Assembly (NCBI GenBank): GCA_032718475.1
Contig: JAUCBJ010005111.1
Location: forward strand, 1 to 64,000
Origin: Nemertoderma westbladi
Lineage: Eukaryota; Xenacoelomorpha; Nemertodermatida; Nemertodermatidae
Length of the DNA: 64,000 bases
Direction: 5' to 3'
The notes beneath the pieces are model-generated. The model made no database searches. It had not been told where the DNA came from and saw nothing but the letters and a program-made list of their open reading frames with translations. The number at the start of each line of letters is the position of its first letter. Within the stretch, counting starts at the first letter, position 1. This document shows, one piece after another, positions 21,165 through 32,365 of the stretch. The position numbers were made by a program, and so were the translations under genes.

Positions 21165-22403
21165 TGTACGCGCTTTTGAAGACCTTTAGCAGTTTAACCT
21201 GCCAAAATTTATATGTCTTTTGGTTTATAAATATACTTTAGAAGATGACAAATATTTAATAGCGTCCATTCACCCGCTGGATATACCCGGGAGACTGGAT
21301 TCTGAGGGCTTAGATTATTATTGCAGTGTAAGCTTACTGTATTATTCGATTGATCGCTAATAAATAATTTCTGACTAATATTATTCACTTTCGGGAAATA
21401 TTAACAGTTCCTTTAGGACGTGGCGCTCTATCTAGGTAAACAGAGATATGACTTATACTAATCACAACGGTAAGTCGGTAAGGCTTATGATTCACGTATG
21501 AGGCGCATTCTTTAGGAAATGCTTAGTTATCAGTCACAATCATGCACACTACCGGTAACACACAATACTGCTCACTAATTTGCCGACCGTCAATGGATTT
21601 TATCATATATAAAGCGAACAGCAATTGACTCATGTAGTGCTTATCAAATAGCATTAAATTCACTACAAACCACAACAATATAAGTCGCAATCGCTATATA
21701 TAACCCGTCTCTCTAACCTGTAGTGTATCAAGAAAATTGGGAAATTTGGGTTCTTTATAAATGTTCTCCAAATAATATTCAACCAACTAATACAAAATAT
21801 GACAACGGTAAAAGCATTAAGACGGTAGGTTAAGATATGATATGAACAACAGTATGATATGTGATATATGACATGGACTGGACTGAACTGATAACAGTTA
21901 TACGCTCTATAATCTTAAGCCTACTAATGTTTCTTCTAAAGTATGAAAACGAATTGACTCTAGAGCCGGTGTTCCTGGCCTAGATAGCAACAACACAACA
22001 GTATCAAGAAAAACAGTAAGACTGAACACTCCTAGTATGATCGACCGAATATCTACACGTCGACAGAAAAAATCGCTCTGATTGGCTCAAGCCAAACAAA
22101 GAACCATGCGTCCAATGGCTGTTTTCATGCCAGCAACCAGCTGCTAGATGTCGCAATCTGAATCATCAAGGCCAAGCCGTGTAAAGGTATTTGGTGCATT
22201 GCAGGTTTTTTGCCTTACCATGTCCGCTAAAGCACGTATATAGAAGAATGACTTTTATGTCCGTTAAAACACCTGTAACGGTACCTTGCGGGCGAGGGGA
22301 ATATATATACAGTTAGAGAACCTTTTTAGAGTATTCCAGCGCCTGGGGGGAAACTGGATTGCGAAGCAAAAGGGGCCAGTTATATCCCACAGAAGCTTTT
22401 ACA
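21165..22403 (-). repeat. BEL 1 5' LTR
   Basis: 1239 bp, nearly identical to 9987-11262 apart from a 37-bp deletion after GACAAATATTTAATA and about three substitutions. In transcription orientation it lies upstream of gag. TATATATA at 22302-22309 may act as a minus-strand TATA element. Confidence 0.92.
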
Positions 22404-23418
22404 GCCGATAGTCCTGAAGAACGTGTTGGGAAGTGGAAAAATCACTTCAGCAACTTGCTTGGGCAGCCACCAAACATCGAGATCAGCCCTACAAGGAAAA
22501 TATATGACAAGACACTACCTATAGAAACAGGGGACTTCACACCTGCCGAACTCCAAAGAAGCATTAAAAGCATGTCCAATAATAAAGCGAGTGGAAATTA
22601 GATGAAATCCCAGCGGAGGTATGGAAAACCGGAGTGCTAAATAGACCATAATTGAATGTTTGCAAACGGATGTTAAAAGGGGAAAAGCCACCACCAATTT
22701 GGACTAAAGGTCAACTAAAGCCTCTCCCCAAGAAAGGAGACCTCGTCATACCAACAAACTATCGTGGGATCTGTCTGCTTGTGGTAGCTGCCAAAACATA
22801 CAATAAAATGATTCTATATAGGATTAGGCCTCACATAGAGAAACTACTGCGTAAGAGCCAAAACGGATTTCGACCAAGTAGATCAACAATAGCTCAGTTA
22901 CTTTCACTACGGAGACTGATTGAAGGAATTAAGTCAAAGAATCTCCCCGCAGTCATGACTTTTGTGGACTTCAAGAAGCCATTCGACTCCATCCATAGAG
23001 GTAAAATGCTTGAAATCCTAAGAGCTTATGGAATACCAGAAGTAATTGTTGCTGGCATTGGATTGTTATATTGTGACACAGAAGCGCAGGTACTCTCACC
23101 AGATGGTGAAACTGAGTTTTTCTCAATCCTGGCTGGCGTACTGCAAGGTGACACATTAGCACCATTACTATTTGTAATTGTGCTGGATTACGCAATGAGG
23201 ACGGCCACAAAGGGTGAAGATCTGGGATTCACACTTCAAGAACGCAGAAGTAGTAGATATCCGGCAACTACAGTCACAGACACCGACTTTGCGGATGACA
23301 TCGCCCTGCTCTCTAATACGCTAGCAGATGCACAGCTTCTACTAAATAAAGTGGAGAGGGCTGCTAAAGAGGTTGGATTGCATGTAAATGCTACCAAGAC
23401 CGAATTCATGACCTTTAA
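22404..23418 (+). pseudogene. LINE reverse transcriptase fragment
   Basis: This is the central part of the truncated LINE. It encodes KWKNHFSNLLG, then NNKASGN, a stop at 22599-22601 and small frame disruptions up to about 22650. From there it is open: LPKKGD, NYRGICLL, NGFRPSRSTI, VDFKKPFDS (catalytic Asp), GVLQGDTLAP and FADD (active-site Asp pair). The second frame ends in the piggyBac-like element that begins at 23419. Compared with the intact LINE ORF at 5254-8481 the endonuclease is absent. The YADD-type box survives, but the interruptions make the gene dead. Confidence 0.85.
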
Positions 23419-24134
23419 CCCTATTAAACCCGGGGGGGTCAATATGACCCCCCCGTTGTTTTTTTATTATAATTCTGATAGAAACGCAGTTGGGAATCCG
23501 AAATTTTATGACTTTTCCTAAAAATCTATTGTCTTCCTAGTAGTGAAAACCGTTTTCAAAAATATTGGGTACTTTTCGAGTTATAGCACCATTTTTTAAC
23601 CCTACTTTTGGCACTTTTTTTGAGACGTTTTTTGAAAATTACATTTCATTAAATATGAATTGTAACATCTCTATTTTTGATTTACACCGGTTTTTTGGTG
23701 TTAGAAATTGGATGGAATTCATATAAATTGATTTAGAGATTTCAAACTTGTTTTTTCCAGTGGGTGCCAAATTTTGGTGCAAGCACCAAATTTTGAAATA
23801 AGTCAATTTTGTAAATTGATTGTTTGAAACTTGTTTTTTTACGCAATTGAGGTTTTTTGGGGTTCTGGATTCGATGAAATATATACGAGTTGCACCAAGC
23901 ATATCAAACTTGTATTTTTCGGTGCTGTGTGCAAATTTTGGTGCTAGCACGAAATTTTGAAAATCCATTCAATAGATAAAATTGCTTGTGACAATTTATT
24001 TCTTGCGTTTTAGAGGTTTATGGCTGTTCTGAATTCAATCCAGCACCAAATTTTGGAAAATATGCAAATTGATAAGTAGATAGTATCACCTTGTTTCTTG
24101 CGTTATACGGGTTTATGAGGGTCCTGAATCCGAT

Positions 24135-25364
24135 TGTTCGCGCTTTCAGACCTTTAGCAGTTTAACCTGCCAAATTTGGATGTCTTCTAGATTGTAAATC
24201 GACTTTAGCCTATGACGAGTATTTGATACACTACATTAGCCGAAGCCAGTCTATGCGCGACCATTCACCCGCTGGATATACCCGGGAGACTGGATTCGGA
24301 AGCCTAACCTTATTGCGGTGTAGGCCTACTGTATTATTCGACCGATCGTAATATATAATCTCTGACAAATATTATTCACTTTCGGGAAATATTAACAGTT
24401 CCTTTAGGACGTGGCGCTCTAAATGTGTAAACAGAGTTATGACTTAAACTAGACACAAAGGGATGGCTATGGATTCACGTATATAGCGCATTCTTTAGGA
24501 GATGCTTTGTTATCAGTCACAATCATACACACTACTGCACAATACTGCACACCGATCTGCCGACCTTCACTAATTTTAGTCACATATAAAGAGAACAACA
24601 ACCGACTCATGTAGTGCCTATGAAATAGCATTAGATTCACTTCAAACCACTTTAATGTAAGTCGCAATTGTTATATGTAACCGGTCTCTCTTACCTTCAG
24701 TATATCAAGAAGATTGAGGGTTTTATAATTATTTATCGATATTCCAAATATAATAATATTCCATCAACTGATATAATGAATAACCGACAGTAAATAGCAG
24801 TAAAATTGCGGTGTTTGTATTTGACAATATGATTAGGTGAGTGAGATAACAGATATACGTTTCTATGATTAAGCCTAATAATGTTGGGCTAAAGCCTGAA
24901 AAACACAGAGATTCCAAAGCCGGTCTTCTAGGCTCGGAAAAAACCAACACAACTGATCCCTCTGGGCTGTTGTAGGTATCTTTCAACACAAAGAGAAACA
25001 GCTCTCATTGGCCGAGTTCCAGATTCTGTAGGTTCCACGAATGTCTAAATGCTGAACTATTCGGGTTTTTGCAGCCCATATTCAACACAAGGCGAAATCG
25101 CTCTGATTGGTGGATCATTGTTCTGATTGGTTGATCGAACAGAACAAAGAGCCTATAGGCGTACAGCAAATCGGTTGGTAGATTGCGTCATTTGAGTTAG
25201 GTAGTTTAGAGTATTTGAGCGCATTGTGGGAAAACTGGCTTTTTATGTCCGCTAAAGCACACATGCAGACACAGCGGATAAATCGCCAGTTATGTCCTCT
25301 AAAAACACCTTACACAGTACATTGCGGAGAAAAGGGCCAGTTATATCCCGCAAAAGCTTTTACA
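24135..25364 (-). repeat. BEL 2 3' LTR
   Basis: 1230 bp, about 99 percent identical by eye to 34627-35857. The plus-strand ends are TGTTCGCGC and GCTTTTACA. It is related to the BEL 1 LTR (shared CTTTAGCAGTTTAACCTGCC) but clearly diverged. Confidence 0.92.
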
Positions 25365-25382
25365 CCGCTCCCAGAAAATGGG
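25365..25382 (-). promoter_or_regulatory. BEL 2 polypurine tract
   Basis: The minus strand reads TTCTGGGAGCGG next to the 3' LTR, identical to the BEL 1 tract. Confidence 0.65.
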
Positions 25383-25442
25383 ATTTAATTCTATAAAATA
25401 TAAAAAATCACAGTTTCTAAAATATAAAAATACTCTAAACAG

Positions 25443-25694
25443 CTAGTCTTTCTTGCGCGGACGGCGTTTACGCAGTTTTTTGAGGCTAGCAAGAGTTCTT
25501 TTCTCTTTGGGGCGAGCCACTTTACTAGGAGGGCTGTAACTCCTGGGTGAAGGGTGCAATACAATTGCATCAGAAGGTTTAGGGTTACGGTCGATGTCTC
25601 GTCCATTTCGATATGCTTCTCCTCGAGCTGATTTTCCTCCGCTTATCGTTGGATGCGTTCGTCCAAAACTCTTGCAGAGAATAGGGTCGTCCAA
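25443..25694 (-). CDS. BEL 2 accessory 3' ORF, C-terminal part (basic tail)
   Basis: The last 50 residues match BEL 1 11341-12090, ending in the same KKLRKRRPRKKD tail. The upstream part (SFGRTHPTISGGKS) differs from BEL 1. The frame is short because the accessory gene of this copy is broken by several frameshifts. Confidence 0.55.
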   Translation of the reverse strand: MDDPILCKSFGRTHPTISGGKSARGEAYRNGRDIDRNPKPSDAIVLHPSPRSYSPPSKVARPKEKRTLASLKKLRKRRPRKKD

Positions 25695-25888
25695 GTTCGA
25701 TATCTTCTTAGAGATTCTGAATTTCCTGATCGAACTGAGATAAAATTAATTCGTTTACCGCTTGGACTTGCTGCTGCAATTTACGTTTCTCTAAACAATT
25801 GTAGGTTCATTTTCCGATCTTTTGACGAATGGTGTCCAACGCGTTTCGTACAACTCTTTCCTCCGCCTCGGTGACAGGTTGTATCGGG

Positions 25889-26335
25889 TTAAACAGGGAC
25901 GATGATACGGTTGAATGGCGATATTAGCTGTCCGCGTCCCAATCCGACTAAGTAAGATGGGTGAATATTTAGGGAGTCCACAACCGGAGTGCCACCGACT
26001 AACTGTTCGGGTAACACTAGATCTTTGAACAGTGAGTACAGTTCGGGAGGATCCGTGATACTATTAGGATCAAGAGTCTGAGGTCTAACTAGGGAATGAG
26101 GAGGTCTGACCGAGTATTCCGGAACTCTGATCATAGGTTTATTTAAGGATCGTTCGAATCGAGCGAGCGTAGGTGATACATCGAACAAGTTTCGCTCGAA
26201 ACTCCCGTAAATATAGCGAGTAAAACTGTGTTTAAAGCAACGTCTCCGCGGATGTTTATGTCTTTCCGTTTGTTGGTTGGGTCTTGGGCATTCATCGCAA
26301 TAATACCAAAGACGCACGTCTTGTAGGGGAAACAC
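25889..26335 (-). CDS. BEL 2 accessory 3' ORF, middle part (148 aa)
   Basis: This frame occupies the place of the triple-knuckle segment of BEL 1 but is not recognisably similar to it. It has one Cys/His group near the start (YYCDEC, HKH, RRRC) and then a Pro-rich region. I infer that the middle of the accessory gene has been replaced in one of the two copies. The start codon is uncertain and the function unknown. Confidence 0.4.
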   Translation of the reverse strand: MFPLQDVRLWYYCDECPRPNQQTERHKHPRRRCFKHSFTRYIYGSFERNLFDVSPTLARFERSLNKPMIRVPEYSVRPPHSLVRPQTLDPNSITDPPELYSLFKDLVLPEQLVGGTPVVDSLNIHPSYLVGLGRGQLISPFNRIIVPV

Positions 26336-26502
26336 GGGTGATATTTATTCGGTTTTACAACGTTTCTCTCAAGAATTCTAAATATACGTTGGAGTTACTG
26401 CGTTTATCCGATTCTTTAACGTCTTCTCTTTCGAGTCGATTTCGAATAGAATTTTCGCATTCGATTTTCAGTTTATCGTTCCGACTCAGCTGGGTAGGAT
26501 AC

Positions 26503-26802
26503 TCAAAACAGTACCATTTCCCTTTCGGTGTCGACATCGTCCATATCGTGTAAATCGATAGAATGACTAGTAGTTAAGAAGTCCATATACATACCATTAC
26601 GATGTGTATAGCGAGCGGTGAATTTTCTATAGTCTAATTCACGCGTAAGTTGCTCCTGGGACATTGGCGGTTCGATATAACGACCATTGTCCTCCGTAGT
26701 AGTTGGACCAGCGTCACCGCGCATCAAGCTATCAACAAACGCTTGTAAAGGTAGAGTATATCGCTCCCTGATACCAAGATCATCTTCTATCAACTCAGTC
26801 AT
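26503..26802 (-). CDS. BEL 2 accessory 3' ORF, N-terminal part (99 aa)
   Basis: It starts MTELIEDDLGIRERY as in BEL 1 12392-12790 and aligns over about 95 residues with few changes. A frameshift near 26510 ends it; the continuation (RNDKLKIECENSIRNRL) lies in another frame at 26355-26537. Confidence 0.55.
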   Translation of the reverse strand: MTELIEDDLGIRERYTLPLQAFVDSLMRGDAGPTTTEDNGRYIEPPMSQEQLTRELDYRKFTARYTHRNGMYMDFLTTSHSIDLHDMDDVDTEREMVLF

Positions 26803-28436
26803 ATCTGCTATATGAGTTTATCAATATTATAATGAGTTTATATTTAGGCTAGCGGGCGTCGCTGCCTACCCCTCTCGGCCCCCGGACAGCGCAAGATCCT
26901 CAGCGCTGGTGTACTTTCGCCGATGTGCCTATCGCCAACGTCGTAGCTGCACAACGACCACAACAACCAGCGCGAGTCACTCCACCGTCCGTCCCAAAGG
27001 CTTAGATTTACTTCAGGTTCTTACTGGAGAGTTAGGGCTACTTTCACAATTGCGACTCGCTACTGTAAACACACTTTAGTAGTAACATTCACCTATAAAC
27101 GCACAAATTCCACGCAACTGTCACAAATTGTACACATTCGGGCCATTTGTACGTTAGTCAGTGCCTTCCAGAATGCCACGTTATTATTGGGTATCCTGGG
27201 ATACTAGCAGTGTGCTATTTATTCCTTATACTATTCAATGGGCAAGCTTTATTGTTCTTTTAACTCACTTCTAATTCTAGCGTGGTTGTTGCCATGGTGA
27301 CATTATGGAAAGCTAGCTGTAGAATTAGGGTAATTCTCATGCATACAGATCTGGGATGCCATTTAATAGTAATTCTTTAATTGTCAATATTTCTCTTTAT
27401 ACATGATTTTATGAATTTTATCGGCTATTGACTATATATTGGAGATTCTCGCACACTAATATACTTAATAGGGTGAATCTCCGCTCCCATGATCTATTAA
27501 TTTACAGAATTTTGGGAATGTTATAAATTGTATAAAAATGACAATTTATCAAATTCATTAAAATATGAATTTAAATTTATTCCCGTAAATTTTATTATTT
27601 AATATTAAATAGACACAATTTTATTCCAGAACATGTCTGGGGACTAGGATCCTTGATTCTAGGAAATTGGTCTTTTTAAGAATATCGGTAAGTGCTACGA
27701 TATCTTAATAGACTAGAATTTTAAAGGATCTAAAATTTGACAGATTTTGTAAATATTAATAATTAATATTTAGGATGGGCACCAGTTTATTCCAGAACTT
27801 GTCTGGGGACGTTAACCACTGATTCTAGAATTTTGTCTTTCAAGTATATCGGTGGGTGCCGCGATATCTTAATCGACTAGAATTGCAGATGGTCAAAGGG
27901 TTTAACAGATTTATTTGTGTTGTACGCTACTGTTAAAGGGACATCACGCTACTATATGTATTATTTAATATACGGTATGAGAGCAATATCGCACGAAGCA
28001 ATGTCAGTGAGAAGAGGCAAGTCGTTTCCAAGGTCTACCCAGAGCTTGGTTTAGCCGAGACACGAGGATCTGAACTTTGCATTCCTAATACTCTACTTAC
28101 CAATAATACTTTAATATAGTAGGAGCTTTATTGTACTTTAATAAGTACGGATATTTCATCTTACTGTAGTTACGTATTTGTAATGTAATACGGACAGTAA
28201 GGAAAGAGAAAAAGAATTATTTCTCGCCGTCGCACTAAATATATAATATATAAGTAATTAAGTAATAAACGCGAATATATATTGCACTAATCTACTAAAT
28301 AATCGCTAAAATAACATTCTACTAAATAAAATTAAAGAAAACTATTATAATAAAATTACATAATAATACATACATAAATATAAAATAATAAAAACAAATA
28401 TAAAATAATATAGTCACACACCCACTCCAGACGCTG
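26803..28436. other. BEL 2 spacer between pol remnant and 3' ORF
   Basis: Non-coding. It contains a local duplication of about 167 bp: a block centred on CCAGAAC(A/T)TGTCTGGGGAC occurs at about 27615-27750 and again at about 27785-27910. BEL 1 has a single copy at about 13615. Confidence 0.65.
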
Positions 28437-30425
28437 TTACGTTGGGGAGTCCCTAGATGTTTGTTGGATTAGGGAGGTGGTCGTGGGAAGAGTATCTTGC
28501 CTTCCATAGTTTCCGGACAGTTCTCGGTCTCGTTCCAGTAAACATAAACGACCAACTGGGCGATTGAGCTGCTGTGTCTCGAAGACAATTCCAGGTTTCC
28601 TCTTCGTCCTGGAATATTGACGATAGAAACATCGCCTCAAATACACGACGGCCTTACAAAGCCGATTCCAGGATCTATAGTGGTCCATCGCTCCCGGCAG
28701 GAGAGGTGAGAGTCCCGGCGAGACGTCTGGTGTTCCAGATCTCCAGTCTCTCTCTCTGATCTCCACAACAGATCGGTTCGCGGTGGGGGAGTTTAGATCC
28801 ACAGCGTCATCCCTGGCAATGTGTAATACAGACAGATCTATCACGGGTTTAAATAACCTTGATTTACTCGTCCGGGTTTTAGGTTTGACTTTCTCCGCTC
28901 CCTTGGCTTGTCTAATCTCAGCCGTGGTAAGATGGGGAGGCCATTCATCTTCTTTACTTAAGAAGTCGGGTCCACCTAACCAGTCTGGAGTATCTGTCAG
29001 TTCTTGAGGAGTTGCTCCTCTGGAAGCGATGTCGGCTAGATTAATCGTCTCGGGGCAATATCTCCATTGATCTACATTAGAGTTAATATCGTCATTATCT
29101 GAGGAGTATGGTGTTCCCTCAGTTGGGTCGTCAACTTCACTGCTCTCCACTTCCCATTCACTTAATTGATATACTCGTTCTTTTGGTAATCTTTCCATAA
29201 GAGTTCTACGGGAAGGGCCAGTAAAGTACCAACCTACTCTAGTTCTTCCCGCATAGGCTTGTAGTGGTTGCGGTTGAGCAGGCCGTTTCTCCAATGTCTC
29301 AAGCGCCTCATGCGCATTTTGGCCGATGAGTATTTGCACTCCAGGGTAGTCTGTGTTGAATCTAGGTATATTAAGCTGCTGGGTGGAATCGTCCTCATCC
29401 CAGTTATAAGGTTCTACTTGGCTGGTAGCGAAGTTCTTTATCGCCACCATTTTTACTGACCTTATGCTGTGTTCTCCTAGTTCATCCTGGGGGGTGGACA
29501 ACGCACCTACATAATAATCCGCTATTACTGTAGATTTCCAAACCTGCATAATTCCTGACATGTTTAACTTAGTTCGGAACTTGGGTTGTCCAGCAAAGAT
29601 GTCTTCGGCTAGTTCTTTGACGATGAATGTTCCTGTGCTACCGGAGTCAAGGAGGGCGTTCACTGTATAACTCCTTTTAGGTCCGTGGACCCTTAACTGC
29701 ACTACGGGAAATTCTCGGATTCCTACATTGGAAGTTGGTGCTTTCCAAGATGGTTGTCGGTCAGAAGTAGTTAGGGGGAGCTCGCTGTCGGTGTCCTTTT
29801 CATACGTAAGTGCTCGATACACTGCGGTATTTATCAGGTAACAGGATTCGTTTTCGTCGGAGAATTCGTCCGTATAGAATCCTTCCATCTCAGAACTTTG
29901 GTCAGTGTCGTTCACATCACTGAATTGGACATGTAGTTCGGACTCACTTACCTGACTCGGGCTGTTTCGATCGAATTCAGTGTGCAACAAGATATGATGT
30001 TTTGCGCCGCACTTTGCACACCTTGCGTCGGAGTAACAGGTTTGCCGTTGGTGTCCTCGTCTGAGGCAATTATAACACAACCGCTTATCCCACATGACTT
30101 CACGTCTATCCTTTAATGATTTCCTCATGAATTCATCACACGCACTTAAACGGTGGGGCCCGTCGCGCAGCACACATTTTGGTTTGATGTTACTTACCTT
30201 ACTCTGGGTAACGTTGTGCACACTCGTTCTTTCCTCGGGCTTTCTTACATGAATTCTCTTAGGAGACATAGGAGGAGTTTTTCTTACCTGTTCTCTCCTG
30301 TCATTGGTTCGAGACTTGAATTTACTTACGTCCTTAGGCGCTTTGTTGTCATAGTAAGATCTTTCAGTGTCTTTCCCGCTGTCTTCCTCTTGAGAAGCCT
30401 GGCTTTCGCCGTCGTCTGTAAACAC
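28437..30425 (-). pseudogene. BEL 2 gag end, protease, RNase H and integrase remnants (662 aa)
   Basis: In order: Cys/His region (residues 84-148), where the first group reads CVLRDGPH and so lacks the second Cys present in BEL 1; aspartic protease with D260-S261-G262; GWYFTGPSRRTL; an acidic stretch at about 440-450; then directly VDQWRYC and LADIASRG from the end of RNase H. The RT core is absent at exactly the place where BEL 1 lacks it. About 100 residues between RNase H and integrase follow (RSWNRLCKAVVYLRRCFYR), then LNRPVGRLCLLE from the integrase C-terminus. A one-base frameshift near 30422 separates it from the upstream gag frame. No catalytic RT or integrase is encoded. Confidence 0.87.
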
Positions 30426-32365
30426 ACTGGTATTACCCTTCTCCTAGAAATGGGTTTCTCACTTACCTTATTTTCCGGTGTCTTCTCTCTGGACTGCTTT
30501 AGGAGCTGTAATTTTACTTCTCCATCTAAGAATGACATGAGATCAGCCATGGTAGGGTCTCGTCTTTGATGTTCCATCATATATAACACTTTCTTATCCC
30601 AGCATGTACCTACTCCACCCTTAGGTAAAGTAGACGCCACGGCTCCAATAACCATAGAACTCTGATATTCATGAGACTTACCTAGCCAATCTAATTGTCT
30701 ACAGATCTCCTGAATCTCATCGGAAAACTCTATAATCCCGCTGCTAATGAATTTTCGGGGCGCTACCAATTTTGCATACAAATACCTAGCTATGTTATTC
30801 CTATTACCATACCTGATGTTTAGGGTATCCCAAACTTGTCTTAATCCATCTGGATGTCCAATAAACTTTAACGCCATTAACTTGGGAGATCCTTCCAAGC
30901 ACTCGATGAGGAATCTAAGTTTCTCTCCGTTAGATAGCACAGAGTTCTGTATGTTATCTTTGTAATATTCATTAAAAGGTAACCATTTCATCTCATCTCC
31001 ATTGAACTTGACGATCTCTCCCACCTTTACCGCTTGACGGGCTTCGGTTCTAGCCATTTGACGTGTAAAACTTTCTTGGGCCATCGTGTTATTTAATATC
31101 GAGTTATCGGTATATAAATTTCTCGGATTATGATCAGGTCTATATGGAATATCATTGTCAACAGGTTTATAATTACCCTTAATAGGGTTCACTTTAGGAG
31201 TTTCTACTTCACTAGCAGTATAGATGCGTGTAGGCTCCACACCTTGCGCATGAAATACTTCAGACCTAACAGGTTGACACATTGTTACCGGGGTTGGTGG
31301 TATACCCCTTTGGATATTTACTAATTTGTCGCGTTCTAATGCGATACTCTGCTGCACCTCTTGCAACTCTAACCTACTTTCCCTCACTGTGCCATTGAAC
31401 TGCTGAACAGTTCCTTCCATCTCCCGGACCTGCTGAGAGGAGCACTTGCGGTGTTCCCTCAACTGCCCGAGCAGGAGACCCATCTCCCGTCGTCCCTCAT
31501 CTACCCACTCGACCGCCGAAGCGGGAGGCGCCAACGTAGTAGCGGGCGGACGAGGGACAACGGGCGACAAATCATTAATATTTCGCTCGGAGTCCAGGAC
31601 ATGAACATTTTCTGGGGTGGTTCTGTTGGGCACAGGTAGTTTCGTGCTGTGCAAAGGGAATTTAGAGGTAGGTTCTGGGAGTACAGGTGTCTCTATCACC
31701 GAAGGGGTGGCTTCGAGAACAGGCCTAATTATTTCAGGTTCATCTACTATAGTAGGGAGTCTTTCTAATCCAATAATTTGGTCTGTGGGTTCTGTACTAC
31801 CTAAGTCTACACTATCCAGTTGCATTCTCGCCTCAGGAGGTAACGTCCGCTTGAGCATCCGTCTACGTCCGCTTGAACGAGATTTATTACCTCTACCTTC
31901 GGGATCTCTCATATCACCTTCATCAGAGGAAGCAAATCCCTGTCTTCTGGAAGTATATCGACTCAGTAACCGCATCTGAGCTGCAACCATAGCTGTCCTT
32001 TGTTTCTTCAAGTATTCTTGTTCCGCCTGAAGTTTTTCCAGCTCTAATTGGGTGGTCTCTTCAGATTCTCTTAGTTCTGCTTCTGCCACTGCCGCTTTTC
32101 TTTCCGCTTCTATTGCTGCAGCTGCCGCTTTTCTTTCCACTTCTACTTGCTGTTGCTTTAATTGTCTATCCTTAACTAGCCTAGGGTCGTCTGACACTAC
32201 TACTGAAGGGATGACCTTTCCTACAGTAGGGGACTTGGACTTTGGTCTGGGATGTTCTATACTTTGATCTTGGTCACAGATCCTTTCAAGACACTGTCCA
32301 AGTCTAAGACTCATTCTAACGCCTTCCAAAAGACTATCTGACAGTGCCCGTTTTGTGTCAGACAT
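30326..32365 (-). CDS. BEL 2 gag polyprotein (679 aa, internally deleted)
   Basis: It begins MSDTKRALSDSL and passes through a short coiled-coil region (VERKAAAAAIEAERKAAV) that is much shorter than in BEL 1, where some 250 more residues lie in between. It retains the DUF1759-like capsid region (FNGDEMKWLPFNEYY, LNIRYGNRNNIARYLYAKL) at about residues 430-600. It ends by frameshift at about 30422, losing the knuckles, which continue in the next frame. Confidence 0.85.
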   Translation of the reverse strand: MSDTKRALSDSLLEGVRMSLRLGQCLERICDQDQSIEHPRPKSKSPTVGKVIPSVVVSDDPRLVKDRQLKQQQVEVERKAAAAAIEAERKAAVAEAELRESEETTQLELEKLQAEQEYLKKQRTAMVAAQMRLLSRYTSRRQGFASSDEGDMRDPEGRGNKSRSSGRRRMLKRTLPPEARMQLDSVDLGSTEPTDQIIGLERLPTIVDEPEIIRPVLEATPSVIETPVLPEPTSKFPLHSTKLPVPNRTTPENVHVLDSERNINDLSPVVPRPPATTLAPPASAVEWVDEGRREMGLLLGQLREHRKCSSQQVREMEGTVQQFNGTVRESRLELQEVQQSIALERDKLVNIQRGIPPTPVTMCQPVRSEVFHAQGVEPTRIYTASEVETPKVNPIKGNYKPVDNDIPYRPDHNPRNLYTDNSILNNTMAQESFTRQMARTEARQAVKVGEIVKFNGDEMKWLPFNEYYKDNIQNSVLSNGEKLRFLIECLEGSPKLMALKFIGHPDGLRQVWDTLNIRYGNRNNIARYLYAKLVAPRKFISSGIIEFSDEIQEICRQLDWLGKSHEYQSSMVIGAVASTLPKGGVGTCWDKKVLYMMEHQRRDPTMADLMSFLDGEVKLQLLKQSREKTPENKVSEKPISRRRVIPVCLQTTAKARLLKRKTAGKTLKDLTMTTKRLRT

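Larger units (their letters stand above)
9987..22403 (-). mobile_element. BEL/Pao LTR retrotransposon 1 (non-autonomous)
   Basis: The element is bounded by direct LTRs that start TG and end CA, and flanked by GCCGA at 9982-9986 and 22404-22408. Genes read on the minus strand, so the 5' LTR is at the right. Order in transcription: 5' LTR, 2.2-kb leader, gag, aspartic protease, a fused remnant of RNase H and integrase ends, a 1.5-kb spacer, accessory 3' ORFs, polypurine tract, 3' LTR. The RT core and integrase catalytic region are missing. LTRs differ by one 37-bp indel and about three substitutions, so the insertion is recent. Confidence 0.92.

Noticed and set aside
20959-21189. 76-aa ORF with repeating Thr/Gly/Pro units
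   Set aside because: A translation of the 37-bp leader repeat, antisense to BEL 1 transcription.
24729-24989. 86-aa minus-strand ORF in the LTR, repeated at 35222-35479
   Set aside because: Both copies are LTR sequence and agree because the LTRs are young. The frame is not kept in the BEL 1 LTR.
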